Assembly (NCBI RefSeq): GCF_007754425.1 | Contig: NZ_CP037452.1 | Span: forward strand, 806,001-870,000 | Length of the DNA stretch: 64,000 nucleotides | Reading direction: 5' to 3' | DNA from: Gimesia fumaroli | GTDB lineage: Bacteria; Planctomycetota; Planctomycetia; Planctomycetales; Planctomycetaceae | Shown here: positions 16,571-25,800 of the stretch, in pieces | Position numbering within the stretch: position 1 is the stretch's first letter | Layout of the letters: each line of letters starts with the position of its first letter | The notes under the pieces: model-generated | What the model was told of the DNA's origin: nothing | The model's input: the letters and a program-made list of their open reading frames with translations, nothing else | Databases searched by the model: none | Position numbers and translations under genes: made by a program

Positions 16571-17089
16571 ATGGAACGCCCCGCTCCCACCGGTTTTGAG
16601 AGAACGTTTGACGATGACGACATCATTGTCAGTAAAACGGATTTGAAGGGCCTGATTACCTATGCAAATCACACGTTTATTGAAGTCGCTGGTTACACTG
16701 AAGAAGAGTTGCTGGGAAAGCCTCACAATTTGATTCGGCATCCGGATATGCCGCGTTGCGTGTTCAAATTGCTCTGGGATACCATCGAATCAGGAAATGA
16801 GATTTTTGCGTATGTCGTTAATCTTTGTAAAAACGGTGACCATTACTGGGTGCTGGCACATGTGACCCCCAGCTTTGACTATTCCGGGAAGATCATTGGA
16901 TATCATTCCAGCCGACGCGTTCCCGACCGGACGGCTGTTTCAAAAGTAGAAGCGCTTTATCAATCCCTCAAACGCATTGAAGATTCCAGCTCTGACTGGC
17001 GTATGGGAATGCAGCAGGCAACAGCTGCTCTGGTATCCCAATTGGAAGAAGCGGGAATTCAATACGACGAATATGTGTTTGCCCTCTAG
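16571..17089 (+). CDS. Aer-type PAS sensor protein (no membrane or output domain)
   Basis: About 172 residues from ATG 16571, which has AGGA ten bases upstream; ATG 16553 would add six residues. One PAS domain dominates: DDIIVSKTDLKGLITYANHTF opens it (split here by the loop), and GKPHNLIRHPDMP and GDHYWVLAHVTPSFD follow. The NLIRHPDMP motif is shared with the FAD-binding PAS of the aerotaxis receptor Aer. A short helical tail follows; there is no HAMP, membrane or signalling domain. A soluble chemoreceptor starts 67 bases downstream on the same strand, so the pair looks like Aer split into sensor and output proteins. It probably senses redox or oxygen; that role is inference. Confidence 0.85.
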   Translation: MERPAPTGFERTFDDDDIIVSKTDLKGLITYANHTFIEVAGYTEEELLGKPHNLIRHPDMPRCVFKLLWDTIESGNEIFAYVVNLCKNGDHYWVLAHVTPSFDYSGKIIGYHSSRRVPDRTAVSKVEALYQSLKRIEDSSSDWRMGMQQATAALVSQLEEAGIQYDEYVFAL

Positions 17090-17156
17090 GAGACTTAGAC
17101 CGCGTTAATCGATTTATCAAACCGAAACTTTCAGTTTGAAATAACAAAGGTGACAG

Positions 17157-18401
17157 ATGTTAGAACTGGAAACAGCGAAACCGAATACTGCAGACAGCAA
17201 GCCAAGTGATTCAATCTCTGCAGAGGAACGCGTTGAGTTGGAGCGTTATCGGCACTGGATCAAAAAATTAGCGGATGTCTGTGAAGCTGCTGCGCGGGGA
17301 AATCTGGAAGCACGGCTATTGAACGTTGACATTGATGGCGACATGGAGCGTGCGATTCGTTCTGTGAATAGTCTCCTGGATTATACCGATGCATTTGTGA
17401 GAGAGTCAAAAGCATCATTGACAGCTGCAGCCAATGGAAAGTTTTATCGCAAGGTTCTGTTGAAAGGGATGCGGGGAAGTTTCAAGCAGGCTTCCGAAGT
17501 GATTAATTCTGCTGGTGAGAAAATGAAGCACCAGTCGGAAGAGATCGAAGAGGCAGAGAGCAAGCGTCTGGAAATGGCGGATGATTTTGAAAAACAAGTC
17601 CAGGGGATTTCCACAATTGTTTCCGCAGCAGCCACACAACTGCATGCCACGGTACAATCACTGACAGCAGTAACGGAAAGAGCCAGCCGGGAAACATCAG
17701 ATTCTGTCGAGTTTGTGAATCAAACCAGCCAGAACGTGGATGTCGTAGCGGAATCCACGGTGCAGCTAAATCAGTCGATTCAGCAAATTGATTCCCGCGT
17801 CAAAGAGTCAACAGAAATTGTCCAGCAAGCGGTCAATGAAAGTGAGCATGCCAAAGAATTTATGTCCGGGTTGGTGGAAGCGACCAATGACATTGGTTCG
17901 GTAGCGAAAATGATTGCCGACATCGCCAAGCAGACAAACCTGCTGGCATTGAATGCCACGATTGAAGCAGCCCGTGCGGGTGAGGCGGGAGCCGGTTTTG
18001 CTGTGGTCGCGTCTGAGGTGAAAAATCTGGCGCAGGATACTGCGAAAGCCACGAATCAGATTACCGATCAGATTCGTATCATTCAAGATGTGGTGAATGA
18101 CGCGGTTTCGAACATTTCCACTGTGAGCAATACGATTCGCAAAGTGGATGAAATCAGTGAATCGATTTCCTCATCGATTTCAGAACAAAGCGAGTCCATC
18201 GCGACCATTCACCAGAACGTGGAAGACGCAGCCGAGAAGACAGTGCAAACGAAGGAAAGTATCCAGCGGGTTGCTGTGACGGCCGATGAGACCAGTCACT
18301 CGACGCGCGATCTGTTAGCTGCAGCAAACGATATTTCCCAGCAGTCCGAAAGTTTGAACAGCGCGGTTAATCAGTTTCTGGCGACGATTCGTTCGAGTTA
18401 A
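17157..18401 (+). CDS. Soluble methyl-accepting chemotaxis protein
   Basis: 414 residues with no signal peptide or membrane segment. The N-terminal part (about 30-130) has two HAMP-like units: [19 protein letters not shown] and a related segment ending [15 protein letters not shown]. The rest is a long coiled-coil signalling domain with the conserved hairpin tip [20 protein letters not shown] and [15 protein letters not shown] that binds CheA and CheW. It should transmit a signal from a separate sensor, most likely the PAS protein encoded 67 bases upstream. No che genes are present in the window. Confidence 0.92.
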   Translation: MLELETAKPNTADSKPSDSISAEERVELERYRHWIKKLADVCEAAARGNLEARLLNVDIDGDMERAIRSVNSLLDYTDAFVRESKASLTAAANGKFYRKVLLKGMRGSFKQASEVINSAGEKMKHQSEEIEEAESKRLEMADDFEKQVQGISTIVSAAATQLHATVQSLTAVTERASRETSDSVEFVNQTSQNVDVVAESTVQLNQSIQQIDSRVKESTEIVQQAVNESEHAKEFMSGLVEATNDIGSVAKMIADIAKQTNLLALNATIEAARAGEAGAGFAVVASEVKNLAQDTAKATNQITDQIRIIQDVVNDAVSNISTVSNTIRKVDEISESISSSISEQSESIATIHQNVEDAAEKTVQTKESIQRVAVTADETSHSTRDLLAAANDISQQSESLNSAVNQFLATIRSS

Positions 18402-18409
18402 GAATTGGT

Positions 18410-19639
18410 TCAGAGCTTCAAGTGGATGTTGTTCTTTTCCAGATGGCGAACCAGCAGCCAGGTAATCCAGAAGAACAGAATGAAGCTGCCCCAGGCATAC
18501 CATGCGGGGCAGTCTTTTGTTGCAAACGGCTTAACGGATTCCATCACGAGGTCGTGTAGAATATAAGCGACCAGCGCGTTCGTACCCAGTGTTCGAAACA
18601 GGGGCAGATGCCAGTTGCCTCGATCGCAGGCCAGATGGAACAGCAGATAAACAAACAGAGACAGGCCCGCAGAAAAGACCAGGTAGGATATGGTGCCTGC
18701 CCGCTGACTCATCATCCAGTAGTTCCATTGTCGTTGCTCTTGTGCCGGAGGTTTGACGAATGGCGGTTCAGCCAGATACGCCGTGAATGGTTCTCCCTGT
18801 TTGGCTTTGATTTGTGCTGCATCGGGAATCACAGGGTGGGGGGCGAGCTTGTGTGTTTGTATCTCTGGATTGGTCTGATCTGCGACCGGAACATCATAAA
18901 AGCGTGTGCCGCATGAAATGCCCCAGCCCAGCAGCATCAATACCGCCGACCAGAACAGAAATGGTTTGATGCGCGGCAAACCTTCCGCTTCCACGATCCA
19001 GTCGCAGGCGAGGGTGCCGATGATAGCGGGAATGCTCCAGGTCAGAAAACCGAGTGGTCCGCCATCGATGCCGTTCGGCGGGGAATTGACCCAGGTAAAG
19101 TAAAAGTAATAAGACAGCACCACATGCGCAGCCGCAGAGAAAACCATATATGCAATCCGGATACTGGCCCGCGTGCGAATGACGGGTACGATCCAGAGTG
19201 AGGTGACCGCGATGTGCATCAGCGTTTGAAACCAGTTTCGTTTGAGCGGACCTGAGATGGCATCCCACATGCCGATGGACTGGAGTTCGCTCCATGTTTT
19301 GGCAATCGGAGAAACGCGATAGATGATTAAGGAGACGAGTACCAGTCCCAGTAATCGTCGGACCACGCGCATATATGCTGAGACAGCGCCTTCGGTTTGC
19401 ACCCGTCGTCCAAAGGTCAGCCGAAAGGCAAAGCCGACCGCGAACATAAAGTGCGGCATGATCGTGTCAGCATAACTGCAGTAGGTATTGTGATGCTTCA
19501 GCACGACCGGGCAGACAACAAAGAAACCCATGTAGTTGACAAGAAACATGCCGGCGACCGTGTAACCGCGAAACTGGTCCAGGGAGACAATACGTTTCCT
19601 GATCTTCTCAGCCGGTGCAGGGGAAGCGGTGTCTGTCAT
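18410..19639 (-). CDS. HGSNAT-like membrane acyltransferase
   Basis: 409 residues with about ten membrane segments. The opening RIVSLDQFRGYTVAGMFLVNY is the start of the heparan-alpha-glucosaminide N-acetyltransferase-like fold (split around the loop), with HNTYCSYADTIMPHFMFAVGF as the likely active-site His region. The end has LGTNALVAYILHDLV. In other organisms relatives move acetyl groups across a membrane to a sugar; bacterial copies have mostly unknown substrates. A long soluble loop (about 270-320) lies between membrane segments. It converges on the chemoreceptor gene, with eight bases between stops. Confidence 0.8.
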   Translation of the reverse strand: MTDTASPAPAEKIRKRIVSLDQFRGYTVAGMFLVNYMGFFVVCPVVLKHHNTYCSYADTIMPHFMFAVGFAFRLTFGRRVQTEGAVSAYMRVVRRLLGLVLVSLIIYRVSPIAKTWSELQSIGMWDAISGPLKRNWFQTLMHIAVTSLWIVPVIRTRASIRIAYMVFSAAAHVVLSYYFYFTWVNSPPNGIDGGPLGFLTWSIPAIIGTLACDWIVEAEGLPRIKPFLFWSAVLMLLGWGISCGTRFYDVPVADQTNPEIQTHKLAPHPVIPDAAQIKAKQGEPFTAYLAEPPFVKPPAQEQRQWNYWMMSQRAGTISYLVFSAGLSLFVYLLFHLACDRGNWHLPLFRTLGTNALVAYILHDLVMESVKPFATKDCPAWYAWGSFILFFWITWLLVRHLEKNNIHLKL

Positions 19640-19756
19640 GTTGTTCCGTCGATTCGCAGAGATTAAGGAAAAAGCGAAGAGAGCTGGTATTAATCTCTAC
19701 TAATATACGGTTTGCTGGACGAATTGAAACAGAGTAGTTCTGAATTTGCTGATCCC

Positions 19757-20095
19757 TCAACAGATAATAATGTCAAGAACTTCGGTGAGAAAGATGAACC
19801 AGATGACGAGCCAGACTCCAAAATTGACACTTGCCTGAATGATAGCACTGATCAGGCCCAGGATCAGATCGGTGATTCTATTCCCGATGAGATTCAGATG
19901 AAAGTTTCCAATCAATAATAGAACTGCTCCCACGAACATGGGTCCTATCATCAGGAGATCCATTCCATGTGGGTTGATGTTCAAAACCTGTTTTGCGAGA
20001 TAGGCCAGTAACATGATTAGAAATTCTCCGCCCCAGAATAGAGAGTAAGCCAGAAGGTGGAATCGTTTAAAGCGGGGGTCATGAAGTTGTTGCAT
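19757..20095 (-). CDS. Small integral membrane protein of unknown function
   Basis: 112 residues with three or four hydrophobic segments (around 13-33, 47-67 and 75-108) and an N-terminal cytosolic stretch beginning MQQLHDPRFKRFHLL. The strong hydrophobic periodicity and the absence of an alternative frame make it credible as a gene. I recognise no family. Its neighbours, an acyltransferase and a sugar regulator, give no clear hint. Confidence 0.65.
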   Translation of the reverse strand: MQQLHDPRFKRFHLLAYSLFWGGEFLIMLLAYLAKQVLNINPHGMDLLMIGPMFVGAVLLLIGNFHLNLIGNRITDLILGLISAIIQASVNFGVWLVIWFIFLTEVLDIIIC

Positions 20096-20224
20096 CGTAG
20101 TGACCTCTCATCTGAATGCTGAAATTTGAGGGACGGCGCACCGGTTGTGCGACCGGTTCTCTGATTCAGGCGGGAGAAGTGGGGAAAGATCACGCGCGGA
20201 TCTGGAATTTTTTAAGAACGCAGT

Positions 20225-21385
20225 TCAACGAGTCTGTTTCTGCTCGCGACGGAATGTGCCGGGGGTGATACCGGTCTGTTTTTTAAACGCGACATTCAGA
20301 TATTCGGGATGGCGAAATCCGGTCCGTTCTGCAATTTCGATCAGAGAGAGATCGGTCTCTTCAAGTAGTTGTTTAACTCGATCGAGACGAATTCGCATGA
20401 TTTCTTCGTGAGGAGAGCGGCCGATAAATTTTTGAAAGCGGCTCTCAAGTACGCGACGGGAGAGGGGAACCGATTTGAGTACATCCTGCACATTGATGCC
20501 ATCACAGGCATACTGACGGATAAAGCAGACGGCGTCGGAAATGAATTTGTCATCAATGGCCTGGATGTCGGTGGATTGACGCGTTTCGATACCCAGCGGT
20601 TTGATAAGATGGCATTCTGAAGAGACAGTCTGGCCGGCGATCATTCGGTCTAAGAGGGCGGCTGCTTCGTAACCGGTGAGTCGTGTATTGGGAATGACAC
20701 TGGAGAGAGGTGGTTCGGAAAGATTGCAGAGGATCTCGTCGTTATCGACCCCGATGATGGCGACTTCTTCGGGGACAGAAACATTGATGGTACGACAAAC
20801 GTCGAGCAGCTGTTGCGCTTTGATGTCATAACAGGCCATGATGCCAACTGGTTTGGGGAGCTGACGAATCCATTCAGAAAGCCGTTTCTGTTCCTGTTCC
20901 CAGGGGATCGTTTTTTTGCGTCCCTTTGCTTGAGGATAAATATGACAGGTGAAGCCTGCGTCTTTGATACAGGATTGAAAATGGTCTTCGCGCCAGCGGG
21001 ACCAGTTGAAACGGTCGTCACCACAAAAGGCATAATGCTGGAAGCCACGTTCGACTAAGTGTTGCGCCGCCAGGGAGGCAATCGCGCGATCATCGGTTTC
21101 GACCCAGGGTAGAGACGGCGCGAGGCGGGCGGCACTCACATCCACGGCGGGCACGCCACTGTTGACGACGGCTTCGGCGATTTTTTCATTTTCAATGCGG
21201 GCGATAATTCCGTCGCCGTGCCAGCTGTTGAGCCAGTTGACGGGCACGGAGCCTCTGCCATGTTCGGGCAGATAAATCGACCAGGGATGATGTTCGTGGA
21301 TATAGGACATCACGCCGCGTAATAACCCCCGTGCGTAGGAATTCGACGATTCTATCAGGAGTGCGATCGAGGGGCGTTGTTTCAT
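20225..21385 (-). CDS. XylR-like transcription regulator (LacI-type sensor + AraC HTH)
   Basis: 386 residues. Residues 1-270 form a periplasmic-binding-protein-like sugar-sensor domain as in LacI regulators (RPSIALLIESSNSYARGLL, VAIIGVDNDEILCNLSEPPLSS), and the last 100 residues are an AraC-type double helix-turn-helix (LSLIEIAERTGFRHPEYLN, FKKQTGITPGTFRRE). This architecture is that of the xylose regulator XylR and many planctomycete sugar regulators. It is transcribed away from the Gfo/Idh/MocA oxidoreductase gene, with 270 bases between, which should hold the shared control region. The inducer is unknown; a mono- or disaccharide derivative is likely. Confidence 0.92.
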   Translation of the reverse strand: MKQRPSIALLIESSNSYARGLLRGVMSYIHEHHPWSIYLPEHGRGSVPVNWLNSWHGDGIIARIENEKIAEAVVNSGVPAVDVSAARLAPSLPWVETDDRAIASLAAQHLVERGFQHYAFCGDDRFNWSRWREDHFQSCIKDAGFTCHIYPQAKGRKKTIPWEQEQKRLSEWIRQLPKPVGIMACYDIKAQQLLDVCRTINVSVPEEVAIIGVDNDEILCNLSEPPLSSVIPNTRLTGYEAAALLDRMIAGQTVSSECHLIKPLGIETRQSTDIQAIDDKFISDAVCFIRQYACDGINVQDVLKSVPLSRRVLESRFQKFIGRSPHEEIMRIRLDRVKQLLEETDLSLIEIAERTGFRHPEYLNVAFKKQTGITPGTFRREQKQTR

Positions 21386-21654
21386 GGTCTGTTTGTGGAA
21401 TGTTCCGTGTTTTGTTGACGTAAATGTAATATTCTTAAGGGGATGAGAGAACGTATTCAGGCGGAGACATCATTCCTGCCTGTATAGATAGCGAATCGCG
21501 AATTCCATTTCGGTGAAAAACCTCAATTTATTATGCGCAAGTTTACATGGTACTTGATATGAGACGTTTTACAATGAATAAATGAACTTTGATCCACTGG
21601 TGAATTCGGGATCGCAACAAACAACAGGGATATTCGCAGCGTAGAAGGAAAGTC

Positions 21655-22770
21655 ATGAGTGAGAAAAAAATCAATGTCGCGCTTGTCGGGCTCGGTTTCG
21701 GGGCAGAATTCATTCCCATTTACCAGGCACATCCCAACGCCAATATGTATGCCATCTGTCAGCGGTCCGAGGAGCATCTGAATAAAATCGGCAATACATT
21801 TAATATAGAGAAACGTTATACGTCTTACGATGAATTGCTGGCTGATCCGGATGTGGATGCCGTCCACATTAATACGCCGATTCCCGATCATGCGCCTCAG
21901 TCGATCAAAGCGTTGAAAGCGGGAAAGCATGTTGCCTGTACGGTGCCGATGGCGACGACCGTGGAAGAGTGCGAGCAGATTGTGAACACGGTCAAAGAGA
22001 CCGGTTTGAAATACATGATGATGGAGACCGTGGTTTACAGCCGCGAGTTTTTATTCATCAAGGAGATGTATGACAAAGGGGAACTTGGCAAGATTCAATA
22101 CATGCAAGCCAGTCACCCGCAAGACATGGAAGGTTGGCCGGAATACTGGGAACGTATGATTCCGATGCACTACGCGACGCATGTGGTGAGCCCTGTGTTA
22201 GGGATGGTCAATGGTCGCGCCGAGTATGTCAGCTGTTTTGGTTCCGGTACAGTGAATGACGACATCGCCGAGAAGTCGGGCAACAAGTTTGCGGTTGAAA
22301 CCTGTCATATCAAAATCAAAGATTCTGATATCGCGGCTCACATTTGGCGGTTCCTGTTTGACACAGCACGACAGTATCGGGAATCGGTCGACGTGTATGG
22401 CACGAAAAAATCGTTTGAGTGGCCTTTAATTGAAGGGGAAAACCCGGTTCTGCATACCGCCAAGAAGCCAGAACCTGAAATTCCGGAGCGTGTGGAAGTG
22501 CCCGACTATGCTCATTTATTGCCACCGGAAATTCAGAAATTTACGCGGGCAATTCACGATGCCGACCATCTTTCCTTCTTACAAGGGGCAGGGCACGGAG
22601 GTTCGCATCCGCATCTGGTGAATGCGTTTCTGAAATCACTGGTAATAGACAGTGAACCCTGGCCGAACGCTCCTTTGTCAGCCAACTGGACCAGCGTCGG
22701 CATTCTGGCACATGAATCCGCGGTGGCGGGGGGGGAACTGAAAAAACTGCCTGAGTTTACGCTGGAATAA
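21655..22770 (+). CDS. Gfo/Idh/MocA-family NAD(P)-dependent oxidoreductase
   Basis: 371 residues. The N-terminus is a Rossmann fold (INVALVGLGFGAEFIP), with the usual DPDVDAVHINTPIPDHA and the catalytic-lysine region ALKAGKHVACTVPMA, where the conserved EKP is TVP. The C-terminal half is the substrate domain. Such enzymes oxidise or reduce sugars and cyclitols, and some act at C3 of glycosides. It begins a probable two-gene unit with the giant fusion gene 76 bases downstream, under a divergently transcribed XylR-like regulator. The loss of the usual Lys in the EKP motif could change its chemistry; I rate that observation as real but its effect as open. Confidence 0.9.
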   Translation: MSEKKINVALVGLGFGAEFIPIYQAHPNANMYAICQRSEEHLNKIGNTFNIEKRYTSYDELLADPDVDAVHINTPIPDHAPQSIKALKAGKHVACTVPMATTVEECEQIVNTVKETGLKYMMMETVVYSREFLFIKEMYDKGELGKIQYMQASHPQDMEGWPEYWERMIPMHYATHVVSPVLGMVNGRAEYVSCFGSGTVNDDIAEKSGNKFAVETCHIKIKDSDIAAHIWRFLFDTARQYRESVDVYGTKKSFEWPLIEGENPVLHTAKKPEPEIPERVEVPDYAHLLPPEIQKFTRAIHDADHLSFLQGAGHGGSHPHLVNAFLKSLVIDSEPWPNAPLSANWTSVGILAHESAVAGGELKKLPEFTLE

Positions 22771-22846
22771 GCGGCGTCTTGAAATACGAAGTTCTTTCAC
22801 TTGATCTGATCGACCCAATTCAAACATATTACCGAGGGGAATGGTT

Positions 22847-25800
22847 ATGGCTCGTTACTCCCTGTTTTTGATGCTACTAGCATGTGTAGCGCCTCTTTGT
22901 GCTGCTGAGGATTATACCGTTCATCAGTTTGACCGGATGCAACTGGGGACCAAATTCTATTCCGAGGGCGCAACCTTCGGTGATTTAAACAACGATGGTC
23001 ATCAGGATGTGATCGCGGGGCCCTACTGGTATGCAGGACCCAAATTCGAAACGAAGCACGAATTCTATCCGGTCAAAGAATGGAATGTGAATGGATATTC
23101 CGATAACTTTTTCGCTTACGTACATGATGTCAATAAGGACAACTGGCAGGATATCGTGATCATCGGTTTTCCCGGTAAGGCGGCATTCTGGTATGCGAAT
23201 CCACAGGGGAAACCGGGACACTGGAAGAAGCATCTGGCCCATTCGGTGGTCGATAATGAGTCGCCGACCTATATCGATCTGACAGGAGACGGCGAACCGG
23301 AGCTGGTGTTTCATACGGCAGGTCAGCTGGGATACGCGGGGCCTGGGAAAGATCCGACAAAGCCCTGGCAGTTTCATCCCATTTCTCCCAACCTGAAGTA
23401 CGGTCGCTTTACACACGGTTTTGGTGTGGGGGATGTGAACGGCGATGGAAGGGCCGACATCCTTGAAAAAAATGGCTGGTGGGAGCAACCGGCTGATTTT
23501 AAGAAGCCGGGCTTCTGGGTTCGACATCCTTTCAAATTCACCGGAGCCGGCGGCGCCCAGATGTATGCCTACGATGTGGACGGGGACGGCGATCAGGATG
23601 TGATCACCAGCAAAGCGGCCCACGCGTATGGACTCTCCTGGTTTGAGAATCAAAAGCAGGATGATGAGATCACGTTTGTTGAACATGTCATTATGGGGAG
23701 TCGTCCTGAAGAGAATAAATATGGCGTCGTGTTTTCTCAATTGCACGCCGTTGATCTGATCGATATGGACGGCGATGGCATTAAAGATATCGTGACCGGA
23801 AAACGCTTCTGGGCGCATCAGGGACATGATCCCGGTGCGAAAGATCCGTCTGTCAATTACTGGTTTAAAATTGTCCGTAACAAAGACGGTGTTGATTTTC
23901 TCCCTTTTCTCATCAATGACAAATCGGGCGTCGGAACGCAGGTGGTTGCCGGTGATGTCACGGGAGACAAACTGCCTGATCTGGTAGTGGGAAATAAATC
24001 AGGCACCTATCTGCTGGTCCATAAGCAACAGAAAGTTGACAAGGAAACCTGGGAGAAGGCTCAGCCTAAAAAGTATGTGCCTCCGAAGGTCTCCACGAAA
24101 AATGAATTGAAACCAGGCGAGTTTTACGCTACGAATTCCAAAGGCAAACGCGTGAATGTGGATTTCGAACTGGGCAATCTGAATGACTGGATTTCCGATG
24201 GGATTGCATTTCAGGGGCAACCTGCCAAAGGGGATACGGTGCATGCCCGCCGGAGTGATATGCGGAGCAATCACCAGGGGCAGTTCTGGGTCGGAACGTA
24301 TGAATTCCTGGAAGACAAGCCGATGGGAACGTTGACGTCGGCTTCGATTAAAGTGAATCATCCTTATGCTTCCTTTTATGTGGGTGGCGGGGCAGATGAT
24401 TCCACGCGTGTTGAAATTGTGGATCAAGCGACCAATAAGGTGATTACGAAAGCCAGCGGCCGCAACAATGAGCGGATGCATCAGGTGCTGGTCGATCTTT
24501 CCAAGTACCAGGGGAAGGAAATTTTTATTCGTCTGGTCGATCAACATCGGGGTGGCTGGGGGCATATCAATTTCGACCATTTTCGTTTTCATGACAAGAA
24601 GCCTGCGCGATTAGCGGTTGTCAACAGTGGTGCGCCTCCCAAGACGCATACTCAGAAATACGATGGTCTCCCCGGAAAGAAAGCCGCCGAGGTAATGACG
24701 GTACCGGAAGGGTTTTCAGTCAATCTGATTGCCGCCGAGCCCGATGTGCAGCAACCGATCGCGATGACCATTGATGATCGCGGGCGTCTGTGGGTGGCGG
24801 AGTCCTATGCGTATCCGAGCAAGCAGCCGGAGGGGAAAGGCAAAGATCGGATTCTAATTTTTGAAGACAAAGACGCCGACGGCAAATTTGAGACTCGAAA
24901 AATTTTCAAAGACAAGCTGAATCTGGTCAGCGGCCTGGAAGTCGGCTTTGGTGGTGTCTGGGTGGGTCAGGCGCCGTATCTGTTATTCATTCCTGATAAA
25001 AACGGCGATGACAAGCCGGATGCCGAGCCACAGGTTTTACTGGATGGCTGGCATTACGAAGATACGCACGAGACATTGAATTCCTTTATCTGGGGGCCTG
25101 ATGGCTGGCTCTATGGTTGTCACGGCGTGTTTACTCATTCTCGGGTTGGCAAGCCGGGAACTCCCGATGATCAGCGGCAGCCGATCAACGCCGGTATCTG
25201 GCGGTATCATCCCACACGTCATGTGTTCGAAGTTTTTGCGCACGGAACCAGTAATCCCTGGGGCGTTGACTTTAATGATCAGGGACAATGTTTTCTGACT
25301 TGTTGTGTGATTCCGCACCTGTTTCATGTGGTACAGAATGCCCGCTATCGCAGACAGGCGGGGCAGCACTTTAATCCTTATACCTATAACGACATCAAGA
25401 CCATCGCCAAGCACCGGCACTGGACCGGCGGTCAATGGAACCAGTCTGACCGCGTGGCTTCCGATCTGGTCGGTGGTGGACACGCCCATGCAGGTGCCAT
25501 GATTTATCTCGGTGGCAGCTGGCCGGAAAAATATCGCAATCAGTTATTCATGAATAATATTCATGGTGCCCGATTGAATCAGGATGTATTGGCACGCAAG
25601 GGATCGGGCTATGAAGGGAATTTCGCCCCCGACTTTCTGTTAGCGAATGACCGTTCGTCACAAATTCTGTACCTGCGAACGGGACCTGACGGGCAGGTTT
25701 ATTTTATTGACTGGTACGATACGAATCAGTGTCATCATCGAGAATTCCAAAAACACGATCGTTCAAACGGACGGATCTTCCGGGTGGCTTATAAAAATGC

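Noticed and set aside
22985..23827. 280-codon minus-strand frame inside the giant fusion gene
   Set aside because: Antisense shadow of the FG-GAP repeats; no signal of its own.
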